Positions 25,586-33,627 of a DNA stretch of 64,000 bases are shown piece after piece. Every line of letters starts with the position of its first letter. The stretch's first letter is position 1. The stretch lies in contig NZ_LANJ01000044.1 in the NCBI RefSeq assembly GCF_000971295.1, forward strand, positions 1 through 64,000, read 5' to 3'. Position numbers and translations under genes: made by a program. The notes under the pieces are model-generated. The model had not been told where the DNA came from. It did no database searches and worked only from the letters and a program-made list of their open reading frames with translations. This DNA comes from Devosia epidermidihirudinis (GTDB taxonomy: Bacteria > Pseudomonadota > Alphaproteobacteria > Rhizobiales > Devosiaceae).

Positions 25586-26593
25586 TCAGATCCGCTTGCA
25601 GGAATTGCCCGGCACGAATTTTGGCGACAGCACAAAGTCTTCGGCGGGATCAGCGGCACCTTCAGGGCTCATGACGCGGTGCAGAATGCGCCTGGCAATG
25701 ATGCCGCCGAGTTTGAGCGTGTCCTGAATGACCATAGTGATGCGCGGCGTAATCACGCTGCTCCACTGCACGTCATCGATCATGGCCAGCGAGATGTCAT
25801 CGGGGCAGTTAAAGCCCAATTCCTGCATGGCCTGCAGCGCGGCGAGGGCCACGGCGTTGTTGGCGCCGATAATGGCCGTGGGGCGCTCGGGCTGAACCAA
25901 GAGGCGCATCGCAGCTTCATAGCCCGCGCTGCGGGTGAATTGGCCATCGACGATGAAACTGGGGTTCACCTCGACACCGGCGCTGCTCATCGTTTCCATG
26001 AAACCACGCAGGCGTTCCGAAGCGGTGTGCATGTGAGCGGGGCCGGTGATGAAGGCAATGCGGCGGTGACCCAGTTGCAGCAGGTGCTCGGTGAGCATGG
26101 CTCCGGCCAGCCGGTTGTCGGAGCCGACGAAATCACGGTCGATGCCGGCGACTTTCTGATCGAAACAGACCGTTGGCATTTTGATGCTTTGTACGAAATC
26201 CACATAGGCCTGATCGTGGCCTGAGGGAGCGAGCGCGAGGCCAGCGACCTTGAGGCCGGACAGGTGCTCGACGAGCGCGCGTTCGCGATCGGGTTTGCCC
26301 GAGGAGTCTGTGATCAAGACGAAATGATCGTGGTCGATGGCGTAGTTTTCGAGCTCGCGACGAATATCGCCAAAGAACGGGTTACCCACATTGCCGACGA
26401 CAAAGCCGATCATGCGGCTGCGCCCGCGCGCCAGACTTTGCGCCAGCGGATCAACCACATAGCCAACGGTCTGCACCGCCTCGCGGATGCGCTCCAGCGT
26501 CTTCTGGCTGACGCGACCGGGATTGCTCAGGGCCAGCGACACAGTCGACACCGAGACCTCGGCGAGTTTGGCAACATCTCGGATCGTGGCCAT
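25586..26593 (-). CDS. LacI family transcriptional regulator
   Basis: A 335-residue repressor. The N-terminal helix-turn-helix and hinge are canonical (TIRDVAKLAEVSVSTVSLAL, then SQSLARGRS), followed by a periplasmic-binding-type sensor domain (about residues 60-335) with GFVVGNVGNPFF and the ligand-loop DDVQWSSVITPRIT. It is divergent from the fucosidase and sugar ABC genes, so it very probably represses them until a sugar is bound. A palindromic operator in the gap fits LacI-type sites. The inducer is inferred to be a fucose-containing sugar. Confidence 0.95.
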   Translation of the reverse strand: MATIRDVAKLAEVSVSTVSLALSNPGRVSQKTLERIREAVQTVGYVVDPLAQSLARGRSRMIGFVVGNVGNPFFGDIRRELENYAIDHDHFVLITDSSGKPDRERALVEHLSGLKVAGLALAPSGHDQAYVDFVQSIKMPTVCFDQKVAGIDRDFVGSDNRLAGAMLTEHLLQLGHRRIAFITGPAHMHTASERLRGFMETMSSAGVEVNPSFIVDGQFTRSAGYEAAMRLLVQPERPTAIIGANNAVALAALQAMQELGFNCPDDISLAMIDDVQWSSVITPRITMVIQDTLKLGGIIARRILHRVMSPEGAADPAEDFVLSPKFVPGNSCKRI

Positions 26594-26599
26594 TACTGT

Positions 26600-26615
26600 A
26601 TCGAACCGCTTCTAT
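26600..26615. promoter_or_regulatory. Half-conserved LacI-type operator near the repressor start
   Basis: ATCGAACCGCTTCTAT matches the left half of the palindrome at 26763-26778 exactly and the right half partly. It lies 7 bp upstream of the repressor start codon, suggesting autoregulation or looping. Confidence 0.55.
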
Positions 26616-26762
26616 GTCTTCTGGCGTCGGCGTCTAACTGCACTAGCCTGTTGGAAAGTCCCAAATAATGAGCATTCGCGCCCCATTCTGCAAGCCAATT
26701 CTCGAAATCATCACAGCTCTAAAATCTGGCTTGACTCAAATCCAATCCTAAATCAGTCTCAT

Positions 26763-26778
26763 ATCGAACCGGTTCGAT
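26763..26778. promoter_or_regulatory. LacI-family operator upstream of the fucosidase gene
   Basis: ATCGAACCGGTTCGAT is a perfect 16-bp palindrome with the central CG expected of LacI-type operators. It ends 34 bp before the fucosidase start, where a bound repressor would block initiation. Its centre is 163 bp from the related site at 26600-26615. Confidence 0.8.
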
Positions 26779-26812
26779 TATGAGGATGCGAAACCGGCAG
26801 ATGGAGGAAAGA

Positions 26813-28135
26813 ATGAGTAGCGCAGTGGGAAACGCTGGCCGCATTGACGGTTCGAGTGGCAAGGCTTGGTTCACCGAAGACCGTTTCGGCATGTTCATTC
26901 ACTTCGGTCTTTATGCGCAGGCGGCGCGCCATGAATGGGTGCAGCACCGCGAGGAGATTTCCGGCGAGGACTACGCCAAGTATTTCGAAAACTTCAATCC
27001 GGACCTTTATGACCCGCGCGAATGGGCGCGTCGCGCTCGTGAGGCCGGGATGAAATATGTGGTGCTGACCGCCAAGCACCATGAAGGGTTCTGCCTTTGG
27101 GACAGCAAGGTCACCGACTTCAAGGCGACCAACACGCCCTATGGCAAAGACCTGCTTAAGCCCTATGTCGAGGCGTTCCGCGCCGAGGGGCTCAAGGTCG
27201 GTTTCTACTATTCGGTGATCGACTGGCATCACGACCAGTTCCCCATCGATGCGATCCATCCGCAGCGCAACCATCCCGATGCGATCGAGATCAACAAATC
27301 CCGCGACGTGCGCAAATATGCCCAATATATGCGCGACCAGGTCACAGAACTGCTGACCGGATTTGGCGAAATCGCAGTCATCTGGTTCGACTTCAGCTAC
27401 CCCAACCGCGAATATCGCGGCATGCCGGGCAAGGGCCGCAACGACTGGGAAAGCGAAGAGCTGATCGGTCTGGTCCGCAAACTGCAGCCCAATATCATCG
27501 TTGGCGACCGTCTGGATCTGCCCACCGATGGCAACCACCCCAAGGACCTGGCAACGCCAGAGCAGTACACGCCGCGTATCGCGCCGACCTCGGAAGGCAA
27601 GCCAGTGCGCTGGGAAGTCTGCCACACCTTCAGCGGCTCATGGGGCTACCACCGCGACGAAACCACCTGGAAAGATCCCGGCCAGCTGATCAACCTGTTG
27701 ATCGACACGGTCTCGCTCGGCGGCAACCTGTTGATGAATGTCGGGCCAACTGGACGAGGAACGTTTGACTCGCGCGCCGATGACGCTTTGGGCGTTTATC
27801 GCGACTGGATGGCCGTCAATCAGCGCGCCATCTATGGGGCGGGTGCATCGAGCTTTGTCGCTCCCAACGGCACCAAGTTCACGCAGCGGGGCAATCGGCT
27901 TTACCTGCATGTGCAGACCTGGCCATTCCGTCACATCCATATCGAAGGGCTGGGCGGCAAGGTGAAATACGCCCAGTTCCTGCATGACGCCAGCGAGATC
28001 CACTGGCTCGATCCGGAGGCTGACGTCGACTCCAATATCGGCGTCGCCGTGGGCGACGGCATCCTCACGCTTGAGCTGCCGGTGATCAAGCCAAACGTCG
28101 TCGTGCCGGTCATCGAGTTGTTCCTCAAAGACTGA
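26813..28135 (+). CDS. Alpha-L-fucosidase (GH29)
   Basis: A 440-residue glycoside hydrolase releasing alpha-L-fucose. GH29 hallmarks are RFGMFIHFGLYA near the start, the active-site KYVVLTAKHHEGFCLWDS and the nucleophile segment IAVIWFDFSY (Asp193). There is no signal peptide, so it acts in the cytoplasm on imported sugars. I chose ATG 26813 because GGAGG lies 6-8 nt upstream; an in-frame ATG at 26780 has no ribosome-binding site and touches the operator. It is the first gene of the operon running through the nucleotidyltransferase and the ABC importer, under the divergent LacI repressor. Confidence 0.93.
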   Translation: MSSAVGNAGRIDGSSGKAWFTEDRFGMFIHFGLYAQAARHEWVQHREEISGEDYAKYFENFNPDLYDPREWARRAREAGMKYVVLTAKHHEGFCLWDSKVTDFKATNTPYGKDLLKPYVEAFRAEGLKVGFYYSVIDWHHDQFPIDAIHPQRNHPDAIEINKSRDVRKYAQYMRDQVTELLTGFGEIAVIWFDFSYPNREYRGMPGKGRNDWESEELIGLVRKLQPNIIVGDRLDLPTDGNHPKDLATPEQYTPRIAPTSEGKPVRWEVCHTFSGSWGYHRDETTWKDPGQLINLLIDTVSLGGNLLMNVGPTGRGTFDSRADDALGVYRDWMAVNQRAIYGAGASSFVAPNGTKFTQRGNRLYLHVQTWPFRHIHIEGLGGKVKYAQFLHDASEIHWLDPEADVDSNIGVAVGDGILTLELPVIKPNVVVPVIELFLKD

Positions 28136-28145
28136 TCGGTGAGCG

Positions 28146-28931
28146 ATGAGCATAGAGGAAGACCTGTTTGCCAGCATGACCCCCGTCATCGCCAATCTGG
28201 CCGAGGACGGGAACGGTGCGGTGTCGCTCGGCGGTTCGCGCGCCAAGCAACGCTCGGACGCGCAATCGGACTTCGATTTCCGCGTCTATAGCGACCGCTA
28301 CAAGGGTCCGGTTTTGCAGCAGACCAGTGCCTGGCGTCAGTTCGACGCCACACTGCAAAGCTGGGAAGCCAAGGGCCTGCGCCTCGACGGTGTTTGGGCG
28401 CGAAGCTATGCGGGCGTGCAGGCCGACCTCGATGCTTGGATTGCCGGCAAGGGGCAGACCAAGACCTATGAGTGGACGATCTGGGGCTATCACCTGCCTA
28501 CCGACCTCGCCCACCAGCAGATCATCGTCGACCCAAACGGCATTTTGGCACGCTGGAAAGAGCAGCTGGCGATCTATCCCGACGCCTTGCGCAGCTCGCT
28601 GATCGATCAGCATCTCGAAGTGCTGCGCTACTGGGCGAACGACTATCACTACGCCAGCAAAGTGACGCGGCGCGACCTGGTGTTTCTGGTCGGGCTCACC
28701 GGCAAACTGGCGAACGCAATCCTTCAGGTCGTGTTCGCCGTCAACCGAACCTACTACCCCGGCGACGGCTGGAACCTGGCGATTGCCAAGGATCTGGCAC
28801 GCCTGCCACCCGACTTCATCGCCCGCATGACCGCCATTCTTGAACCCGGTCATGACGGTGAAAGCTGGCAGCGACAGCGCCATGCGCTGATCGCCGTGAT
28901 CGCCGATCTGGAGGTCCTGACAGCCGAATAA
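28146..28931 (+). CDS. DUF4037-type nucleotidyltransferase-fold protein
   Basis: A 261-residue protein with the nucleotidyltransferase signature GGSRAKQRSD-AQSDFDF: Gly29-Gly30-Ser31, then two acidic residues at 42 and 44 that would bind metal. The C-terminal half is helical and resembles DUF4037. Such proteins may transfer nucleotides to proteins, RNA or antibiotics, but the substrate here is unknown. It begins 10 bp after the fucosidase stop and lies 117 bp before the sugar-binding protein gene, so it is embedded in the sugar locus without an obvious catabolic role. Confidence 0.75.
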   Translation: MSIEEDLFASMTPVIANLAEDGNGAVSLGGSRAKQRSDAQSDFDFRVYSDRYKGPVLQQTSAWRQFDATLQSWEAKGLRLDGVWARSYAGVQADLDAWIAGKGQTKTYEWTIWGYHLPTDLAHQQIIVDPNGILARWKEQLAIYPDALRSSLIDQHLEVLRYWANDYHYASKVTRRDLVFLVGLTGKLANAILQVVFAVNRTYYPGDGWNLAIAKDLARLPPDFIARMTAILEPGHDGESWQRQRHALIAVIADLEVLTAE

Positions 28932-29048
28932 TCCGTGCCGACCACGGCGCCATGTTGAGGAGCATGAAGCCGGGAACGCAGGGAGCAGACGAGTATCTCG
29001 TGCCTACGCAGACATCGACACCATCATAGTCACTGAGGAGGAACTATC

Positions 29049-30266
29049 GTGAAACTGTCTCTTATTCTGGCGACCGCCGCTTTGGTGGGAACCTCTGCCT
29101 TTGCCATTCAGGTGCAGGCGCAGGACGCCCCCGTGGAACTGAAATGGCAGATGTGGGGCGACCAGCAGGATCAGGCGCTTTGGCAAAGCCTGGCCGATCT
29201 GGTCACCGTGGAATATCCCAATATCAAGGTGACGCCGCAGATCTCGGGCTGGACCGATTATTGGACACGCCTGCCCGTGCTCGCCTCCTCGGGCGAAATT
29301 GCCGACATCGTCGCCATGCAATCCATGCGCATGCCGAGCTTTTATTCCATTCTCGAACCGCTCGACAGCTACTTCGCCTCGGACTCCTTTGACACCAAGG
29401 TGTTCGAGTCCTCCATTATCAGCGGACTCTCCCACGACGGCACTGTCTATGGTCTGCCCTATGACGTTGGCCCGTGGCTGGTGTTCTACAACCGCGACAA
29501 GTTCAAGGCTGCTGGCCTTGCCGAGCCAGCGCTGGACTGGACCTTTGCCGACTTCAAGGCCGCCGCCGAAAAGCTGACGGTTGATGGCAATTATGGCTAT
29601 GCCACGCAGGCCTTCGACTACATTTCGGGCCCTGTGGCGCTGGGGGCCGAATACTTTAATGACGGCAACCAGTTCGACGTGACCAATGCCGGTTACGCCG
29701 ATGCCGTGGGCAAATATGTTGACCTCACTGCTGTCGACAAGACCTCGCCGGTTTTTGCCTCGGGCGCAGGTGCGGTTCAGGCCAGCGGTCGCTTCGCTTC
29801 GGGTAATGCGGCCATGTATATCGATGGTCCATGGTCGATGATCTCGGCAGCGCAGGGCGCTGACTTCGAGATGGGCATTGCCCCACTGCCACGCGGCGAC
29901 GGGGAATCCCGCTTCATCACCGCAGGCTCGGGCTTTGGCGTTGCCGCTGCCGGCAAGCACAAGGAAGAGGCCTATAAGGCGCTCAAGGTTTTGACCGGTC
30001 CAAAGGCCGCTGAAATCCTCGCCTCTGCCGGTCGCGCTCTGCCCGGTCGTCTCGCTGAACAGCACTTCTGGTATGATGTGGCGGCCAAGGACGTGAAGGG
30101 CACCCGCGAAACGCTGGAATACTCGTTCGCGCACTCGACCCCGTTCCGCCTCAACGAAAACTGGAATGAGTTCGAAAACCTCATCACCCAGTACATGCCG
30201 CTGGCCCTCAATGGCGACAAAACCACCGCCGAGGTGCTCTCTGATATCCAGAGCCAGCTCCCCTAA
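29049..30266 (+). CDS. Sugar ABC transporter substrate-binding protein
   Basis: A 405-residue periplasmic binding protein of the family that includes maltose and oligosaccharide carriers. The signal peptide ends near residue 24 (IQVQA). Family-like stretches are VELKWQMWGDQQDQ, YPNIKVTPQISGWTDYW, YGLPYDVGPWLVFYNRDKF and FITAGSGFGVAA. GAGGAGG precedes the ATG. With the two permeases and the ATPase it forms a complete importer. Its neighbourhood suggests a fucosylated oligosaccharide or alpha-L-fucoside, which remains an inference. A strong hairpin follows the stop. Confidence 0.93.
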   Translation: MKLSLILATAALVGTSAFAIQVQAQDAPVELKWQMWGDQQDQALWQSLADLVTVEYPNIKVTPQISGWTDYWTRLPVLASSGEIADIVAMQSMRMPSFYSILEPLDSYFASDSFDTKVFESSIISGLSHDGTVYGLPYDVGPWLVFYNRDKFKAAGLAEPALDWTFADFKAAAEKLTVDGNYGYATQAFDYISGPVALGAEYFNDGNQFDVTNAGYADAVGKYVDLTAVDKTSPVFASGAGAVQASGRFASGNAAMYIDGPWSMISAAQGADFEMGIAPLPRGDGESRFITAGSGFGVAAAGKHKEEAYKALKVLTGPKAAEILASAGRALPGRLAEQHFWYDVAAKDVKGTRETLEYSFAHSTPFRLNENWNEFENLITQYMPLALNGDKTTAEVLSDIQSQLP

Positions 30267-30277
30267 CCCCCTGCTGT

Positions 30278-30302
30278 GCCTGGCCGGTCCATCCGGCCAG
30301 GC
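30278..30302 (+). terminator. Stem-loop between the binding-protein and permease genes
   Basis: GCCTGGCCGG-TCCAT-CCGGCCAGGC is a perfect 10-bp stem with no T run after it. It lies 12 bp past the binding-protein stop. Such stems commonly protect the upstream mRNA from 3' exonucleases, raising binding protein over membrane subunits. Confidence 0.7.
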
Positions 30303-30351
30303 GTCCACCTGACATTCAGACAAGCTGAGTGTCGCCAGAAGGGAATGTCTG

Positions 30352-31287
30352 ATGGCAGTCGTAGAGCGAACTGTAGGCACCAAAAATACGGTGACCAAGA
30401 GGCGGAAAAGCCGCCTTGGGGCGGGCGAGGGACGAACGGCGTTCTTCTTCCTCTTGCCCAGCCTGATTGGCGTCACGCTGTTTCTGGTCGTGCCGATCAT
30501 CGCATCGGTGGTGCTGAGCTTCACCAACTGGAAGCTCTTGGGCCAACCCCAGTTCGTCGGCTTTGCCAACTATATCAGGCTCTTCACCGCCGACCCCCAA
30601 TTCTGGCCGGTTGTGCGCAATACGCTGTTCTTCACCTTCGAATATCTGGTGTTGAACATCGTTATTTCATTGGGGCTGGCTGTGTGGATATCCAGCCTCA
30701 AGAGGGGACAGCGATGGTTCCGGGTGATCTTTTTCCTCCCAACCTTCACGCCGGGCATCGCTGTCGCCATCGTCTGGATGCTGATCTTTGCGCCCGATGG
30801 GTTCTTCGACTTCATCATGCGCTCGCTCGCCATCCATATCCCCAGTGTTCTGACCGATCAGAACCTGGCCATGCAGGCCGTCATCGTCGTCTCGCTGTGG
30901 GCGGGCGTCGGCTACAATACGGTGCTGTTCAACGCCGCGCTGGACATGGTGCCCGCCAACTATCTTGAAGCCGCCCGCATCGATGGCGCTTCGGCCTGGG
31001 ACCGGTTCTGGAAAATCCGCCTGCCGCTGATTTCGCCGACGCTGTTCTTTGGCACGGTGATGACCGCGATCACGTCGCTGCAGGTCTTCGACCAGATCTA
31101 CGTGATGACGCGCGGCGGCCCCGGCACCGCGACGGCAACGCTGGGCTATTCGATCTTCCAGAAGGGCTTTCAGAATTTCCAGATGGGCTACGCCTCGGCG
31201 ATCGCCTGGGTCATGTTCGCCATGATCATGGTGCTCACCGCCTTCCAGTTCTGGCTCCAGCGCAAGTGGGTGCACTATGACAACTAA
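30352..31287 (+). CDS. Sugar ABC transporter permease, MalF/UgpA type
   Basis: A 311-residue inner-membrane protein with six predicted membrane helices, the first at about residues 28-52 (AFFFLLPSLIGVTLFLVVP). The EAA loop that docks to the ATPase is [22 protein letters not shown]. It forms one half of the translocation pore with the next permease, whose gene starts 11 bp before this one ends. Substrate specificity cannot be read from the sequence. Confidence 0.93.
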   Translation: MAVVERTVGTKNTVTKRRKSRLGAGEGRTAFFFLLPSLIGVTLFLVVPIIASVVLSFTNWKLLGQPQFVGFANYIRLFTADPQFWPVVRNTLFFTFEYLVLNIVISLGLAVWISSLKRGQRWFRVIFFLPTFTPGIAVAIVWMLIFAPDGFFDFIMRSLAIHIPSVLTDQNLAMQAVIVVSLWAGVGYNTVLFNAALDMVPANYLEAARIDGASAWDRFWKIRLPLISPTLFFGTVMTAITSLQVFDQIYVMTRGGPGTATATLGYSIFQKGFQNFQMGYASAIAWVMFAMIMVLTAFQFWLQRKWVHYDN

Positions 31288-32137
31288 GGCCAAGGCAAAA
31301 GCCAATGAACGGCGCACGCTGGCGCTCGACATTCTCAACCACGGCGCGCTGACGCTGGTCGCGCTGCTGTTCCTGTTTCCATTCTTCTGGATGTTGACCA
31401 ATGCGGTGCGCAGCAATGCCGAAGTGCTGGCCATTCCGGTGCGCATCCTGCCCAATGTCTATGAATGGGGCAATTTCGCTCAAGCCTGGACGCAGCTGCC
31501 CTTTGGGCGCTTCTTCCTCAACAGCGTGATCGTCTCGGTCAGCGTCACGGTGATCACCGTGTTCGTGTCGAGCCTGTCGGGTTACGCCTTTGCGCGGCTG
31601 AAATTTCCCGGCCGCGATCAATTGCTGATGGCCTATCTCGCAACACTGATGGTGCCGGGCATCATGCTGATCATCCCGCTCTATCTGATCGTCAACGCGA
31701 TGGGCATGGTCAACACCTTCCAGGGTGTCATCCTGCCGGTGGCGTTTGGCACCTTCGGCTCGTTCCTGCTGCGCCAGTTTTTCCTCTCCATCCCACTGGA
31801 GCTGGAAGAGGCGGCGCGCATCGATGGGGCGTCGCGCCTGCGCATTCTGGTCAGCATCATCATCCCGCTGTCCATGCCGGCGATTGGCCTGTTGTCGCTG
31901 TTCACCTTCATTGCCCAGTGGAACAATTTCCTCTGGCCGCTGATCGTCATGACCGGGCAGGACAATGCGACGCTGCCCGTGGGCCTGACACTGTTCCAGA
32001 CCCAGCAGCGCACCGAATGGAACTTCATCATGGCGGGCGCAGCCCTCTCGATGATCCCGGGCATTATCCTGGCCATCGTGCTGCAAAAGCTCATCTACAA
32101 CAGCATTTCGCTGAACGCCGGCATGGGCGGACGCTAG
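31277..32137 (+). CDS. Sugar ABC transporter permease, MalG/UgpE type
   Basis: A 286-residue inner-membrane protein with six predicted helices. The EAA loop is [20 protein letters not shown], and the C-terminal LNAGMGGR tail is typical of MalG-type subunits, where it reaches the ATPase. It overlaps the first permease gene by 11 bp and is followed 38 bp later by the ATPase gene. Confidence 0.94.
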   Translation: MTTKAKAKANERRTLALDILNHGALTLVALLFLFPFFWMLTNAVRSNAEVLAIPVRILPNVYEWGNFAQAWTQLPFGRFFLNSVIVSVSVTVITVFVSSLSGYAFARLKFPGRDQLLMAYLATLMVPGIMLIIPLYLIVNAMGMVNTFQGVILPVAFGTFGSFLLRQFFLSIPLELEEAARIDGASRLRILVSIIIPLSMPAIGLLSLFTFIAQWNNFLWPLIVMTGQDNATLPVGLTLFQTQQRTEWNFIMAGAALSMIPGIILAIVLQKLIYNSISLNAGMGGR

Positions 32138-32175
32138 GCGACCACCCGACAAAAGAACTCGCAGGGGAATTCGAA

Positions 32176-33240
32176 ATGGCCAATGTAACAATCACCGATG
32201 TCGTCAAGAACTACGGCAGTCTCGAAGTGCTGCACGGCGTTTCGGCCTCGGTTGCCGATGGCGAATTTGTCGTGCTTGTCGGCCCGTCCGGCTGCGGCAA
32301 GTCCACACTGCTGCGCATGATCGCGGGGCTCGAAAGCATCAGCGACGGCGAGATTGAGATCGGCGACCGCGTTGTCAACGATCTCGAACCCAAGGAACGC
32401 GACATCGCCATGGTGTTCCAGAGCTATGCGCTCTACCCGCACATGACAGTGCGGGCCAATATGGCGTTCTCCCTCAAACTGGCGCGGCGCAGCAAGGAAG
32501 AGATCGACCAGATGGTCAATCGCGCCGCCGAGATTCTTGATCTGTCGGCGCTGCTCGACCGCTATCCGCGCCAGCTTTCCGGTGGGCAGCGCCAGCGCGT
32601 CGCCATGGGCCGCGCCATTGTGCGAAATCCGGCGGTGTTCCTCTTCGACGAACCGCTCAGCAATCTCGATGCCAAGCTGCGCGTGCAGATGCGCGGCGAG
32701 ATCAAGGCGCTGCACCAGCGGCTCGGCGCGACGATGATCTATGTGACGCACGACCAGATGGAAGCCATGACCATGGGCGACCGGATCGTGGTGATGCGCG
32801 CCGGGGTGATCGAACAGATGGGCACGCCGCTCGAAATCTACGACACGCCTGCCAATAGTTTTGTCGCCTCGTTCATTGGCTCACCCTCGATGAACCTGAT
32901 CGACGGGATCGTACAAAATCGAGACGGCGCATCGGTGCTGGAAACCCCAGACGGCACCACCTGGCCGCTGCCTGCCAACGCGCGCGTGACGGCCGGCGCG
33001 GCGGTTCAACTCGGCATTCGGCCCGAGCACATCCACCTCGACCCGGCAGGACTTGTGGCGGAACCGGTTATCATCGAGCCAACGGGTGCAGATACCCATG
33101 TGCAAATGCGCGTTGGCCAGCAGGTGTTGACCGGTGTGTTCCGCGACCGGCCTGACATTGCACTGGGCGACACGTTCCATGTTCGCCCCGACACCAGCCG
33201 TGCTCATCTCTTCGACAAGGCTTCCGGCCAGCGCCTCTGA
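32176..33240 (+). CDS. Sugar ABC transporter ATP-binding protein, MalK/UgpC type
   Basis: A 354-residue ATPase with Walker [10 protein letters not shown] (residues 36-44), the Q-loop [13 protein letters not shown], signature LSGGQRQRV (about 134-142) and Walker [10 protein letters not shown] (about 154-162). The C-terminal regulatory domain of OB type is present ([11 protein letters not shown]). It powers the importer encoded just upstream. ATG 32176 is preceded by an AGGGGAA sequence; a longer frame upstream merely reads through the permease gene. Confidence 0.95.
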   Translation: MANVTITDVVKNYGSLEVLHGVSASVADGEFVVLVGPSGCGKSTLLRMIAGLESISDGEIEIGDRVVNDLEPKERDIAMVFQSYALYPHMTVRANMAFSLKLARRSKEEIDQMVNRAAEILDLSALLDRYPRQLSGGQRQRVAMGRAIVRNPAVFLFDEPLSNLDAKLRVQMRGEIKALHQRLGATMIYVTHDQMEAMTMGDRIVVMRAGVIEQMGTPLEIYDTPANSFVASFIGSPSMNLIDGIVQNRDGASVLETPDGTTWPLPANARVTAGAAVQLGIRPEHIHLDPAGLVAEPVIIEPTGADTHVQMRVGQQVLTGVFRDRPDIALGDTFHVRPDTSRAHLFDKASGQRL

Positions 33241-33627
33241 CGCCAGCAGCAAGGATAAAACTTCGGGAGTGCTTTGGGCCTTTGCCTCCACTGTGGCAGA
33301 GGCCATACGCGTCGCGAAGCGATCCTTCTGGAACACCTAAAGGCCCACTGATCACCATCATTTGTGGGCTCCGGTGCAATATTTCCACAATCGAGGCCAA
33401 GAGTATGTAGGATGCTCGGAGCTGACCGCCGACGCCCCTGCGACCATGTCGCCGCAGGCAATATTGCCTCCGCATTCCGCTCGTGCCGCACTGCTCTGAG
33501 TTCTCCTTTGCACATTTCGCAACGGTGAGAGCGCCGCCCATATTCTACGCCATTGTCCCAGGGAGCATTCCCCAACCGGCGTACCCGCTCGCAGTTTTCA
33601 GCGAGACGATCCGCCAGGAAGACATTC
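33241..33627. other. Gap upstream of the cyclic glucan synthase gene
   Basis: A 387-bp gap. I see no convincing gene, strong terminator or known RNA in it. A weak GCCTC/GAGGC inverted repeat lies soon after the ATPase stop. It should carry the synthase promoter, which I cannot place with confidence. Confidence 0.5.

Noticed and set aside
26780..26812. Upstream ATG for the fucosidase
   Set aside because: It touches the operator and lacks a ribosome-binding site, whereas 26813 has GGAGG at the right distance.
31465..32175. N-terminal extension of the sugar ATPase
   Set aside because: That stretch is an alternative frame of the MalG-type permease gene; the ATPase fold starts at 32176.
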